Shown one piece after another: positions 7,953 to 15,258 of a stretch of DNA of 46,400 bases. The first letter of the stretch is position 1. Every line of letters begins with the position of its first letter. A program made the translations under genes and the position numbers. A model generated the notes under the pieces. The model saw only the letters and a list, made by a program, of their open reading frames with translations, ran no database searches and was not told the origin of the DNA. This DNA comes from Halococcus morrhuae DSM 1307 (lineage in GTDB: Archaea > Halobacteriota > Halobacteria > Halobacteriales > Halococcaceae): positions 42,957 to 89,356 of the forward strand of contig NZ_AOMC01000046.1 of the NCBI RefSeq assembly GCF_000336695.1, given 5' to 3'.

Positions 7953-9030
7953 CCGCGCTCTCCTCCGGGCTCGATTCCGCTTCGGCCGTCCCGCCGGCCG
8001 CCGACTCCGTGTCGGGATCGACCTCGCCGTAGAAACGCATGAACACGTCTTCCAGGGGCGCGTCCGCGATGTCGAGATCGAGGATATCGTACGCCACGAG
8101 ATGCGAGAGGAGATCGTTGTAGTCGCCGGTAAACGTGAAGCTCACGCTCGTGCCGTCGCGGCCGCCCGACGAGGAATTCCCGTTCCCGGATGGTTCGTCG
8201 GCGGACGACGGCCGATCGCTCGCGGTTCGCGCCCCGTCGCCGCTCTCGCCCCCATCGGCCGTGGTCGGCTGGGGCGATCGCTCGTCACCGGCGACGCTCA
8301 CGTCGTGTGCGCCCTCGATGGCGAACGCCTCTCTGTCGACGGGGTCGGCGACGCGCACCGAGACGCGCTTGCCGCCACGATCGAGCAGGGTTTCGACGTC
8401 TTCGAGCTCGACGAGATGGCCGTTCCGGATGACGCCAACCCGATCGCAGATCTTCTGGACCTCGCTCAGGATGTGCGAGGAGAAGAAGAACGTCTTTCCC
8501 CTCGCCTGCTCGTCGCGGATGAACTCGTAGAAGCGCTCCTGCATCAGCGGATCGAGCCCCGAGGTGGGCTTGTCCATGATGACGAGATCAGGGTCGTGCA
8601 TGAACGCGAGCACGATGGCGAGTTTGCGCTTGTTGCCTGTCGAATACTCGCCGATCTCCCGGTCCATCGGGGGATCGAACAGCTCCAACAACTCTTCGCT
8701 CCGGCTGTCACCCTTGAGTGACGCCTGGTAGCGCAGAAATCGGTTGCCGGTGACGTCCTCGTCGAACCCCATCTCGGCGGGAACGTATCCCAGGTGGCGC
8801 TTGGCCTCGATCATCGCTTTCCGATCGGTGACGTCGTGGCCCAACACCGTTGCGCTCCCGCTCGTCGGCGACTGGAAGCCCATCAGCGTACGGATCGTGG
8901 TTGACTTGCCCGCGCCGTTCGGCCCGAGATAGCCGAACACCTCGCCCTCGCGCACCTCGAAAGAGAGCTCCTCGTTGGCCCGGACGTCGCCGTAGTGTTT
9001 GGTCAGCCCCTCGGTTGTGATTGCAGCCAT
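7945..9030 (-). CDS. ABC transporter ATP-binding protein with long acidic linker
   Basis: The ATPase of the exporter operon, 361 residues from the ATG at 9030 (MAAITTEGLTKHYGD). It has Walker A GPNGAGKST, a Q-loop in MGFQSP, a signature YSTGNKRKL in place of the usual LSGGQ, Walker B PDLVIMDKP and the switch His in FFSSHIL. The Walker B Glu is replaced by Lys (MDKPTSG), which is unusual and would slow hydrolysis if this ATPase is symmetrical. After the catalytic domain comes a Ser/Gly/Asp-rich insertion (about residues 256-305, PQPTTADGGESG...GNSSSGG), then a small domain ending DAPLEDVFMRFYG, as in other DrrA/NatA-type ATPases. An upstream in-frame Met (9096) gives a basic leader with no family support. 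Confidence 0.85.
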   Translation of the reverse strand: MAAITTEGLTKHYGDVRANEELSFEVREGEVFGYLGPNGAGKSTTIRTLMGFQSPTSGSATVLGHDVTDRKAMIEAKRHLGYVPAEMGFDEDVTGNRFLRYQASLKGDSRSEELLELFDPPMDREIGEYSTGNKRKLAIVLAFMHDPDLVIMDKPTSGLDPLMQERFYEFIRDEQARGKTFFFSSHILSEVQKICDRVGVIRNGHLVELEDVETLLDRGGKRVSVRVADPVDREAFAIEGAHDVSVAGDERSPQPTTADGGESGDGARTASDRPSSADEPSGNGNSSSGGRDGTSVSFTFTGDYNDLLSHLVAYDILDLDIADAPLEDVFMRFYGEVDPDTESAAGGTAEAESSPEESADV

Positions 9031-9197
9031 GGTTCTCGGCCCGTCCCGATCGCTACGCTCGATGAACACATGAACGTTCGTCCGATTCGTTTTCACGACC
9101 GCTCGATCCGCGATTTTCGCTCCACGACGAGACTGCCACGAAGAGCGGTCGTACGGCCGACAGGAACCCGGAGACCGGCCGCGAGCGTATCGTCGCC

Positions 9198-9205
9198 TAT
9201 ATATT
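9198..9205 (+). promoter_or_regulatory. TATA box of the small zinc-ribbon gene
   Basis: TATATATT is centred about 27 bases before the ATG at 9228, predicting a leaderless transcript. Confidence 0.55.
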
Positions 9206-9227
9206 GGATGGCACGAAATGACACTGT

Positions 9228-9386
9228 ATGCCGGAATGCCAGAACTGTGGTGCGTTCGTGACGGCGGCGTATGCGCGAGTGTTCACCCCAAGCGGCATCG
9301 ACGAACCACGCGTCTGTCCCCAGTGTGAGGACAAGATCCGCGACGGCGCGGACGTCAGACAGGCGCGCTCGACGCGGCGAAGTTAA
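9228..9386 (+). CDS. Small zinc-ribbon protein, DUF7563 family
   Basis: A 52-residue ORF, MPECQNCGAFVTAAYARVF..., with CQNC at residues 4-7 and CPQC at 30-33, enough to form one zinc knuckle pair, then a charged tail ending ARSTRRS. Haloarchaeal proteins of this length and pattern are named DUF7563; the function is unknown. The TATA box just upstream supports the start. Its TAA stop (9384-9386) overlaps the convergent glmM stop in the shared tetranucleotide TTAA. It is related to the 49-residue protein at 4768-4917. Confidence 0.8.
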   Translation: MPECQNCGAFVTAAYARVFTPSGIDEPRVCPQCEDKIRDGADVRQARSTRRS

Positions 9387-10711
9387 CCCGACCCCTCCTT
9401 CTGACGTGCATCCGCGACGACAGCGCTCGCCAGCTCGAACAGTTCCTCACAGCGCCCCTCGTCGCGCGCCTCGGCGGTGATCCGCACGAGCGGCTGTGTC
9501 CCACTCGCTCGCACTAGGATCCAGCCATCGTCGAAATCGATCCGAACGCCGTCGAGCGTCCGCACGTCGTCGTACTCCGCAGTCACCTGCTTCTCGATGC
9601 GCTCCATCACCTGGCCTTTCTCCGCGACCTCGACGCTCTCGCGGCGAATCGGGTACGTCTCGATCTCGGCGACGCGTTCGGCGAGCGGACGCTCGGCGGC
9701 GAGGGCCACCAACCGAACGGCCGCGAGCGGGCCGTCGGGACAGAGAGTCTGTGTGGGCCATATCCACGCGCCACTCGGTTCGCCGCCGAAGACCACGTCC
9801 GCATCGGTCGCGCGCTCGGCGACGAAGACGTCACCCACCCTCGTGTGTGTCACCGATGCCGCCGGCGCGAGCGCGTCGTCGACCGCGAGGCTCGTGTCGA
9901 CGGGGACGGCAACCTGGGGGTCGTCGACGTCGCTCTCGGCGACTGCCTCGCGGGCGAAGAGTGCGAGCTGGACGTCGCCCGGGATGAACTCCCCTTCGCC
10001 GGTCACGGCACGCATGCGGTCGGCGTCGCCGTCGTGGGCGAGTCCCACCGCGGCGTCGTTCGCCTCCACGAGCGCGCGAAGCGACTCGCAATTCTCGGCG
10101 GTGGGCTCCGAGGGTCGTCCCGGGAAGGAGCCGTCGGGCTGGGCGTTGAGCGTCTCGACCTCGCAGCCGAGTTCCTGGAGCGCCTCGACCGTGAGCCCGC
10201 CGGCACCGTTGCCGAGATCGACGATCACCGACGGCGGGTCGTCGATCTCGACTTCGCCGAGCACGTCCAGGTGGTGCTCGCCCGCGTCGATCTCGCATCG
10301 CTCGCCGAGCTCGTCCCACGGGACGAGGCTCGACTCTCCATCGCGCACGCGCCGGGCGATCTCCTCGCGTCGCTCCTCGTCGAAGGCCTGTCCGCTCGGT
10401 TGCCAGAGTTTGAGTCCATTGTCCGGTGCCGGGTTGTGGCTCGCCGTCACCGAGACGCCTGCGTCGGCATCCTGCCAGCCGACAGCCCGGGCCACCGTCG
10501 GCGTCGCCGCCAGCCCCGCGTCCAGGACGTCGGTGCCGGACTCGCGCAGGCCGGCCGTCAGCGCGTCGGTCAGGAGACGGCCACTTGCGCGCGGGTCGCG
10601 TCCGACGACGACACGCTCGGAGTCGATGCCGAGCGCGCGCCCAACGTCGAGGGCGAGCGCCGCGGTGACTTCCTCGCCGACCGGTCCCCGGATACCGCTG
10701 GTGCCGAACAT
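9383..10711 (-). CDS. glmM: Phosphoglucosamine mutase-like phosphohexomutase
   Basis: A 442-residue phosphohexomutase: MFGTSGIRGPVGEEV start, phosphoserine loop VTASHNPAPDNG, metal loop DGDADRM, sugar loop GGEPSGAW and C-terminal RASGTQP. The FGTSGIRG start and GGEPSG loop are those of archaeal GlmM rather than PGM, so it probably converts glucosamine-6-phosphate to glucosamine-1-phosphate for UDP-GlcNAc and N-glycan or cell-surface synthesis. Some archaeal members also accept mannose or glucose phosphates. The ATG at 10711 begins the family motif directly. It is divergent from the phosphatase gene at 10814, with 102 bases for both promoters. Confidence 0.88.
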   Translation of the reverse strand: MFGTSGIRGPVGEEVTAALALDVGRALGIDSERVVVGRDPRASGRLLTDALTAGLRESGTDVLDAGLAATPTVARAVGWQDADAGVSVTASHNPAPDNGLKLWQPSGQAFDEERREEIARRVRDGESSLVPWDELGERCEIDAGEHHLDVLGEVEIDDPPSVIVDLGNGAGGLTVEALQELGCEVETLNAQPDGSFPGRPSEPTAENCESLRALVEANDAAVGLAHDGDADRMRAVTGEGEFIPGDVQLALFAREAVAESDVDDPQVAVPVDTSLAVDDALAPAASVTHTRVGDVFVAERATDADVVFGGEPSGAWIWPTQTLCPDGPLAAVRLVALAAERPLAERVAEIETYPIRRESVEVAEKGQVMERIEKQVTAEYDDVRTLDGVRIDFDDGWILVRASGTQPLVRITAEARDEGRCEELFELASAVVADARQKEGSG

Positions 10712-10813
10712 AGTCGTTCGAATGTCGAGCCATACAAAACGCTGACTCACGCGACCACGCCGCCCCGCGATTCGGATACGAACGTTCTTTCGGACGGCCG
10801 ACGCACACAGATC

Positions 10814-11425
10814 ATGACCATCGTACTCGTTCGCCACGGCGAAACCGACTGGAACGCCGAGCGACGCCTTCAGGGCTGGGCACCGACGCCGCTGTCCGAG
10901 CGCGGGCGCGAGCAGGCGACCCGCGCCGGCGAGCACCTCGCCGCGCGCTACGCGTTCGATCGAGTGATCGCCTCCGATCTCCGACGGACACGCGAAACGG
11001 CCGAGCGCATTCAGCAGGCGGGTGTCGAGCCCGAACCGACGTTCGAGCAGCGCTGGCGCGAGCGCGATTTCGGCGTCTATCAGGGGCTGACCTACGAGAC
11101 GATGTTCGAGGAGTATCCCGCGTTCTCCGTGGATCAGTCGGGCGAGTCGGCGCTCGCGGCGACGCCCGAGCGCGGCGAGAGCCTGCTCGACCTGCGTGAG
11201 CGCGTGCTCGCTGGCTTCGATGCGCTCGCTGGCGACGACACGGTGCTGGTCGTCACTCACGGTGGGCCGCTCTACGCGGTCTGTAGCCACGTTCTGGAAG
11301 GCGATTACGCGACGGTTCTCGACGAGCACTCACAGGACAACTGTGCGGTGAACGAGTGTCGACCCACGGCGGACGGGTTCGAGCTGGTTCGACGGAACGA
11401 CACGAGCTATCGCGAATCGGCGTAG
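10814..11425 (+). CDS. Histidine phosphatase family protein (phosphoglycerate-mutase-like)
   Basis: This 203-residue protein starts directly with the catalytic motif LVRHGETDWN (phospho-acceptor His around residue 8). It keeps the other signature residues: the Arg of SDLRRTRETA, the Glu in QRWRERDFGVYQG and the second catalytic His in VVTHGGPLYAV. Such enzymes are co-factor-independent phosphatases acting on small phosphates such as sugar phosphates, cobalamin intermediates or phosphoglycerate. The substrate cannot be read from sequence. The divergent glmM neighbour hints at sugar-phosphate metabolism but does not prove it. Confidence 0.85.
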   Translation: MTIVLVRHGETDWNAERRLQGWAPTPLSERGREQATRAGEHLAARYAFDRVIASDLRRTRETAERIQQAGVEPEPTFEQRWRERDFGVYQGLTYETMFEEYPAFSVDQSGESALAATPERGESLLDLRERVLAGFDALAGDDTVLVVTHGGPLYAVCSHVLEGDYATVLDEHSQDNCAVNECRPTADGFELVRRNDTSYRESA

Positions 11426-11440
11426 AGCCGGTCGATCGCC

Positions 11441-12484
11441 CTACCGCTGGGACTCCCGGAGGATCAGCGGCTCGATGGCGAGCGTCCGTTTGGCGAGCGT
11501 CACGATCCTGGAGATGTAGGAGACGAGCAGCAGGAACGGCAGCAGCGTCACCGTCAGGCTGGCACCGACCAACAGCGCGATGTTCTCGATGCCGAGCGTG
11601 CTCCCGGGGAACGTCCCCGCCTCGCCGATCACCATCATGATGCCGGCGACGGCGAGTGCCGGCAGCGCCGCGTAGAGGATCAGCTGCGAGAGCGACGTCA
11701 GCGCCCACTCGAAGTAGAGCGTCTTGACGTGTTCGCGCGCCGGGCCGAACATCGAGAGCGCCGTCTTCAGTTCGTTCAACAGCTCGTTCTCGCGCTCGCC
11801 GAGATCCGCCTCGTGATCGTTGAGCAGTCGTTCGATCTGGAAGATCTTCCAGCCGTAGTTGTAGTTCAGCGCGGCGAACACCACGTCGAAGTTGCCGAAC
11901 GTGCCTCCCTGAAGCTGGTCGCGCACGGTCTCGGAGTTGCCGATGACGCTCTGGGTGAACTGGTCGATCTCCCACCGGAGCTGGTCGCTTTCGATATCGC
12001 CGAACCCGTCGCGGATCGCCTCGGCGCGGTCCTGACAGACGTCGATGATGTTCCGGAGGAACGCCGAGGGATCGGCCGGGCTCGGTGCTCCGACCAGCTC
12101 CTCGGTGTAGTCACGGAAATCCATCGAGTCCTCCATGCGCTGACGCTGTTCGCCCAGCGGGCCGTTCTCCTGTGAGAGCACGAGCTGGGAGATGGTGACG
12201 ACGAGCGTCACACCGGTGATGACCGCGCTGATCATCGTCGAAAAGAGCGTGTCGATCGTGTCGCTGCTGTTGAGTTGGGGAATCAACGGCGGTGGTAATA
12301 CCGTAACCCCGATAACGAAGACGACGAAGAACGAGACCGCGAGCACGGCCGTGACGAGGAGCCGGTTGGCCTTGAGCAGTATCCAGAGTTTGAGGCGACT
12401 CTCGTTGGCGCGCTCGCGCATCGTGTTCGCCGTGCTCACGTCGAGATCCTTGTCGACCGCAGAATCGTCGACGTCGGCCGTCAC
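11441..12484 (-). CDS. Conserved haloarchaeal four-helix membrane protein of unknown function
   Basis: A 347-residue protein with two hydrophobic pairs: helices near residues 38-60 (AVLAVSFFVVFVIGV) and 75-100 (MISAVITGVTLVVTIS), and two more near the C terminus (LILYAALPALAVAGIMMVI and ALLVGASLTVTLLPFLLLV). Between them lies a long soluble acidic segment of about 140 residues with the conserved-looking DFRDYTEELVGAPSPADPSAFLRN. The start is taken as GTG 12484, whose GTGA overlaps the stop of the DUF4177 gene by 4 bases; the longer reading frame upstream is a shadow of that gene. I do not recognise a functional family. Translational coupling with the DUF4177 protein suggests that they act together. 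Confidence 0.7.
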   Translation of the reverse strand: MTADVDDSAVDKDLDVSTANTMRERANESRLKLWILLKANRLLVTAVLAVSFFVVFVIGVTVLPPPLIPQLNSSDTIDTLFSTMISAVITGVTLVVTISQLVLSQENGPLGEQRQRMEDSMDFRDYTEELVGAPSPADPSAFLRNIIDVCQDRAEAIRDGFGDIESDQLRWEIDQFTQSVIGNSETVRDQLQGGTFGNFDVVFAALNYNYGWKIFQIERLLNDHEADLGERENELLNELKTALSMFGPAREHVKTLYFEWALTSLSQLILYAALPALAVAGIMMVIGEAGTFPGSTLGIENIALLVGASLTVTLLPFLLLVSYISRIVTLAKRTLAIEPLILRESQR

Positions 12485-12693
12485 GACCCGTCTCCCGTCG
12501 CTGCCGAGCGGGGCCGTTCGAAGACGATATACTTGGTCCCCCCACTGGTGTAGTCGATCGTCTCGACGAGTCGCCAGCCCTCGGCCGCCAGTTCGTTGAT
12601 CGCGGCCTTCGGGTTGGCGGCCTCCTTTTTCGTCTCGTCGCGCGGCGGCCTGAGAATTTCGTACTCCCACCGCCGGGAGTCCTGATCGTCCAT
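12481..12693 (-). CDS. DUF4177 family small protein
   Basis: A 70-residue soluble protein with the DUF4177 pattern: an N-terminal W-E-Y-E-I-L strand, then AAINELAAEGWRLVETIDYTSGGTKYIVFERP, in which LAAEGW and the closing VFERP strand are characteristic. The family is small, widespread and without known function. I start at ATG 12693 (MDDQDSRRWEYEIL); an in-frame ATG at 12729 adds 12 residues. The gene overlaps the following membrane-protein start by 4 bases. Confidence 0.75.
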   Translation of the reverse strand: MDDQDSRRWEYEILRPPRDETKKEAANPKAAINELAAEGWRLVETIDYTSGGTKYIVFERPRSAATGDGS

Positions 12694-12754
12694 GTGCCGT
12701 CCAGACTCGGCGACAGTAAAAGTCCCCACGTCTGCCTCACGACTCGCCGCTAGT

Positions 12755-13144
12755 TCAAGGGAGCTGGTTCCCGCCGGTCGAAACGTTGAGCGTGTCGAGC
12801 GTCGTCGAGTTCACGCTGTTGGAGGCGACGAGCGTCGCGTTCCGGTTGGCGGGGATCCAGAGCGGGACGACGCTCTGGCCCGACGCGACGCTCACCGTGT
12901 CGTACTCCTCACCGCTCTCGCCGATGATCGTGATCGTCGTGACGTTGCCCGCCGCCGGCGTCGAGCGCAGCGTGGCGTTCACGCGGACGTGCTCGCTCGC
13001 CCAGGGCTCCTCGGCCGAGAGGCTCTCGAAGACCGCCGAGCCGTCCGTATCCGCCGATATCGACGGTCCGAGTGTGAGACAGCCGCTGGAAACGAGCACG
13101 ACGACGAGCACGATCGCGAGGGCACGACGCGGGGCTCCGACCAT
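12755..13144 (-). CDS. Predicted lipoprotein, haloarchaeal, unknown function
   Basis: A 129-residue secreted protein: a basic N terminus (MVGAPRRAL), a hydrophobic stretch AIVLVVVLVSSGC with a lipobox at Cys22, and an exported part of beta-rich character containing NVTTITIIGESGEEYDTVSVASGQSVVP. The mature part is short, acidic and Ser/Thr-rich and holds several N-x-[ST] sequons (NAT, NVT, NST, NVS) that could be glycosylated. No enzyme motif is visible. It lies in a run of minus-strand genes with spaces of about 60-70 bases on both sides, so it may be transcribed alone. Confidence 0.7.
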   Translation of the reverse strand: MVGAPRRALAIVLVVVLVSSGCLTLGPSISADTDGSAVFESLSAEEPWASEHVRVNATLRSTPAAGNVTTITIIGESGEEYDTVSVASGQSVVPLWIPANRNATLVASNSVNSTTLDTLNVSTGGNQLP

Positions 13145-13215
13145 ATCCGTCGTTCATCCGTCGCGAGGAAAACAATTCTGGTCGGTATAACTACCGGACC
13201 GAAACGCCCGCCCCG

Positions 13216-13413
13216 TCAGCTCCGTTCGATCATCGTCGTCAGCATGATCCCGTAGTTGAGGACGAGCGCGACGAGACCTGTCACCAGCGCGATCTCAACG
13301 GGGCCGCTCGCGCCGGAACCGATGGCGACGACCGTCCCCGTCGCGCCGGCGACCACTCCCACCTCTGCGCGTCGCGCGTCGTCGAAGCTCTCTCGATCGA
13401 GCCGAACGCCCAT
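13216..13413 (-). CDS. Small two-helix membrane protein, unknown
   Basis: A 65-residue protein with an acidic, soluble N terminus (MGVRLDRESFDDARR) and two hydrophobic segments, VGVVAGATGTVVAIGSG and VEIALVTGLVALVLNYGIML. It looks like a real gene by start position, composition and its place between two well-defined genes, but no family is recognised. The upstream sequence (AATATTTC near 13421 on the plus strand) may hold its promoter. Confidence 0.5.
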   Translation of the reverse strand: MGVRLDRESFDDARRAEVGVVAGATGTVVAIGSGASGPVEIALVTGLVALVLNYGIMLTTMIERS

Positions 13414-13471
13414 ACGAAATATTTCGACCGGCGATCAATGAATCTTTCTCCGACGGCAGCGCGTGCGCGCT

Positions 13472-14329
13472 TCAGTCCTCTGGGGTGGGGTACTCCGCAC
13501 CGAGGTCGAGATCGTCCCCACCTCCCTCGCCGGGACTGACGCTGCCGGTTCGATACCCCTCCAGATCGAGCGTGACGTGCTCGAAGCCGATATCGGAGAG
13601 ATGCTCACGGGCCGCGCGGGCGAAGTCGGGATCGAGCGCGCGCTCCAGCTCGTCGGGCGCGACCTCGATGCGGGCCAGGCCGTCGTGATCGCGCACGCGG
13701 AACTGCTCGAACCCCCAGGTTCGCAGCAGGGTTTCGGCCTTCTCGACGCGCGTCAGCCGCTCCTCAGTGACTTCGAGCCCCGTCGGAATCCGCGAGGAGA
13801 GACACGCCATCGAGGGTTTTTCCGAGACCGAGAGGTCGTACTCACGGGCGATCTCCCTGACCCCCTCCTTGGTGATCCCGTGTTCGAGCAGCGGCGAGTA
13901 GGCGTTCAGCTCCTCGACGGCGCGAAGGCCGGGCCGGTGGCCCCCGCCCGGATCGGCGGCGTTCGTCCCGTCACAGACGGTCTCGATTCCCAGCTCGCGG
14001 GCGGCGTCGAACATCGCCGACAGCCGCATCGTCCGGCAGTGATAGCAGCGCTCGCCGTCGTTCTTGACGAATTCTTGACTGTCGAGCTCGGAGAACTCGA
14101 CGACCTCGTGGCGGATCCCGATCTCCTCGGCGACCTCGCTGGCCCCGCCGAGCTCGGCGTCGGGTAACGTCTCGCTTTTGGCGGTGCAGGCTACCGCGTC
14201 GTCGCCGAGCGCGTCGTGAGCCAGCGCCGCGACGACGCTCGAATCCACGCCGCCGGAAAAGGCGACGAGCACGCCGTCGCGCCCCGCGAGATCCTCGCGT
14301 GCGGCGACCGCTTTCTCTCGGACGCTCAT
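13472..14329 (-). CDS. larE: LarE, ATP-dependent sacrificial sulfur transferase
   Basis: LarE adds the sulfur atoms of the nickel-pincer nucleotide in two ATP-dependent steps. This 285-residue protein has the PP-loop SGGVDSS (residues 25-31), the CYHC pair (95-98) and the segment KPSMACLSSRIPTG, where Cys176 falls at the same number and context as the sacrificial Cys176 described for Lactiplantibacillus plantarum LarE. The tail is Gly/Asp-rich. Its partner LarB is encoded at 5033-5797; LarC and a LarA-type racemase are not in the window. Confidence 0.88.
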   Translation of the reverse strand: MSVREKAVAAREDLAGRDGVLVAFSGGVDSSVVAALAHDALGDDAVACTAKSETLPDAELGGASEVAEEIGIRHEVVEFSELDSQEFVKNDGERCYHCRTMRLSAMFDAARELGIETVCDGTNAADPGGGHRPGLRAVEELNAYSPLLEHGITKEGVREIAREYDLSVSEKPSMACLSSRIPTGLEVTEERLTRVEKAETLLRTWGFEQFRVRDHDGLARIEVAPDELERALDPDFARAAREHLSDIGFEHVTLDLEGYRTGSVSPGEGGGDDLDLGAEYPTPED

Positions 14330-14434
14330 GCTCTTGATGGGTGGCCGCGCGCCAAAAGCACGGCGCTCGTGCGCTGCTTTGACGCTCTATATATTATAAG
14401 ATCTGGAGAAGTATGTAAATTATCTATATTGGTT

Positions 14435-14986
14435 TCAATCTTGTCCGTTTTCAGAATCACCATCGCTGTCTTTAACTTGTCTTCCTGAAAGATTATCTGA
14501 TAGTATTTTCTCAGCAGTTTCTTTCTTCTCTTGTGTCCCAGCGAGAAACCCATATGCCATCGCTGTGCGATCAACCGCTTCTTGAGGGTCTGTATTTTCA
14601 TGCTCCATCAAATTCTTTGTTTTATCTATCACATCTATGAGGTCTTTCAGACTAGCATAGAAATCAACAACCGCTTCGGTCTCCTCTTTTGTGAGTAACT
14701 GTATCTCACTGATTAGGGATTCATAAGCATCGGTAGGGAAATGAGAATAGGATGGCAGATGACCCATGTTCTCTACTGTAATTGCGTCTGGTTTGTCTTC
14801 ATTCATTGTCTCTAGTCGTTCCATATTCTTCATTTCCGTCAAGAGTGAACGTCTCACTCGGTCTTTTCTTCTGCGGCGTTGCAGATATTGTTTGATGTAT
14901 CCTGCACCAAATGTCGTGAGTGATCCAAGAAATGCAGCAATTATCGCAGCAGTTGCAGGATCAATATTTGAGCCAAATACTGGCAT
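14435..14986 (-). CDS. AT-rich gene for a single-helix membrane protein, unknown
   Basis: The 183-residue protein starts MPVFGSNIDPATAAIIAAFLGSL, giving one N-terminal membrane helix (about residues 10-30). A basic stretch QYLQRRRRKDRVRRS follows, then a soluble helical domain with LISEIQLLTKEETEAVVDFYASLKDLID and an acidic tail. The plan, an N-terminal anchor plus a helical cytoplasmic domain, is common among accessory proteins of unknown role, some near defence genes; no family is recognised here. The gene lies in a block far richer in A+T than its neighbours, and it uses AAA, AGA and ATA-type codons freely, which points to horizontal transfer. A 15-bp palindrome covers its start codon. Confidence 0.6.
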   Translation of the reverse strand: MPVFGSNIDPATAAIIAAFLGSLTTFGAGYIKQYLQRRRRKDRVRRSLLTEMKNMERLETMNEDKPDAITVENMGHLPSYSHFPTDAYESLISEIQLLTKEETEAVVDFYASLKDLIDVIDKTKNLMEHENTDPQEAVDRTAMAYGFLAGTQEKKETAEKILSDNLSGRQVKDSDGDSENGQD

Positions 14987-14999
14987 ATTGTTACAATAT
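14985..14999. promoter_or_regulatory. 15-bp palindrome over the start of the AT-rich gene
   Basis: ATATTGTTACAATAT is a perfect inverted repeat with 7-base arms around one central base. It includes part of the ATG at 14986 on the minus strand. It could be an operator for autoregulation, but short palindromes are also likely by chance in AT-rich DNA. Confidence 0.3.
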
Positions 15000-15020
15000 T
15001 ATGGGAACACAAACTTAGTT

Positions 15021-15188
15021 CTAACTATAACCTATCAGTAGCCCGGAAGATAGGGGACCAAAAACTACATTATCATATGGTTGTAGTTCACACTTTACTT
15101 GGACAGGATCAATATTTGGATTGTTGGCATCCAAAAACTCAACAATCAACCCAGCATCTTCGTCAGTAATGTCGGCACTACCTTCCAT
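15021..15188 (-). CDS. Small acidic protein of unknown function (AT-rich island)
   Basis: A 55-residue ORF, MEGSADITDEDAGLIVEFLD...GPLSSGLLIGYS, with haloarchaeal-style acidity. A longer start at 15230 would add MLATAIKDERPRDN. It is the second gene-like ORF of the AT-rich block between larE and the MutS-like gene and lies 34 bases upstream of the 183-residue protein on the same strand, so the two may form one transcript. No motif or family is recognised. It may be a genuine small protein or a fragment. Confidence 0.4.
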   Translation of the reverse strand: MEGSADITDEDAGLIVEFLDANNPNIDPVQVKCELQPYDNVVFGPLSSGLLIGYS

Positions 15189-15258
15189 ATTGTCCCGTGG
15201 TCGCTCATCCTTTATGGCTGTTGCCAGCATCGAACATTTATAACGGAGAAATAAAGCC

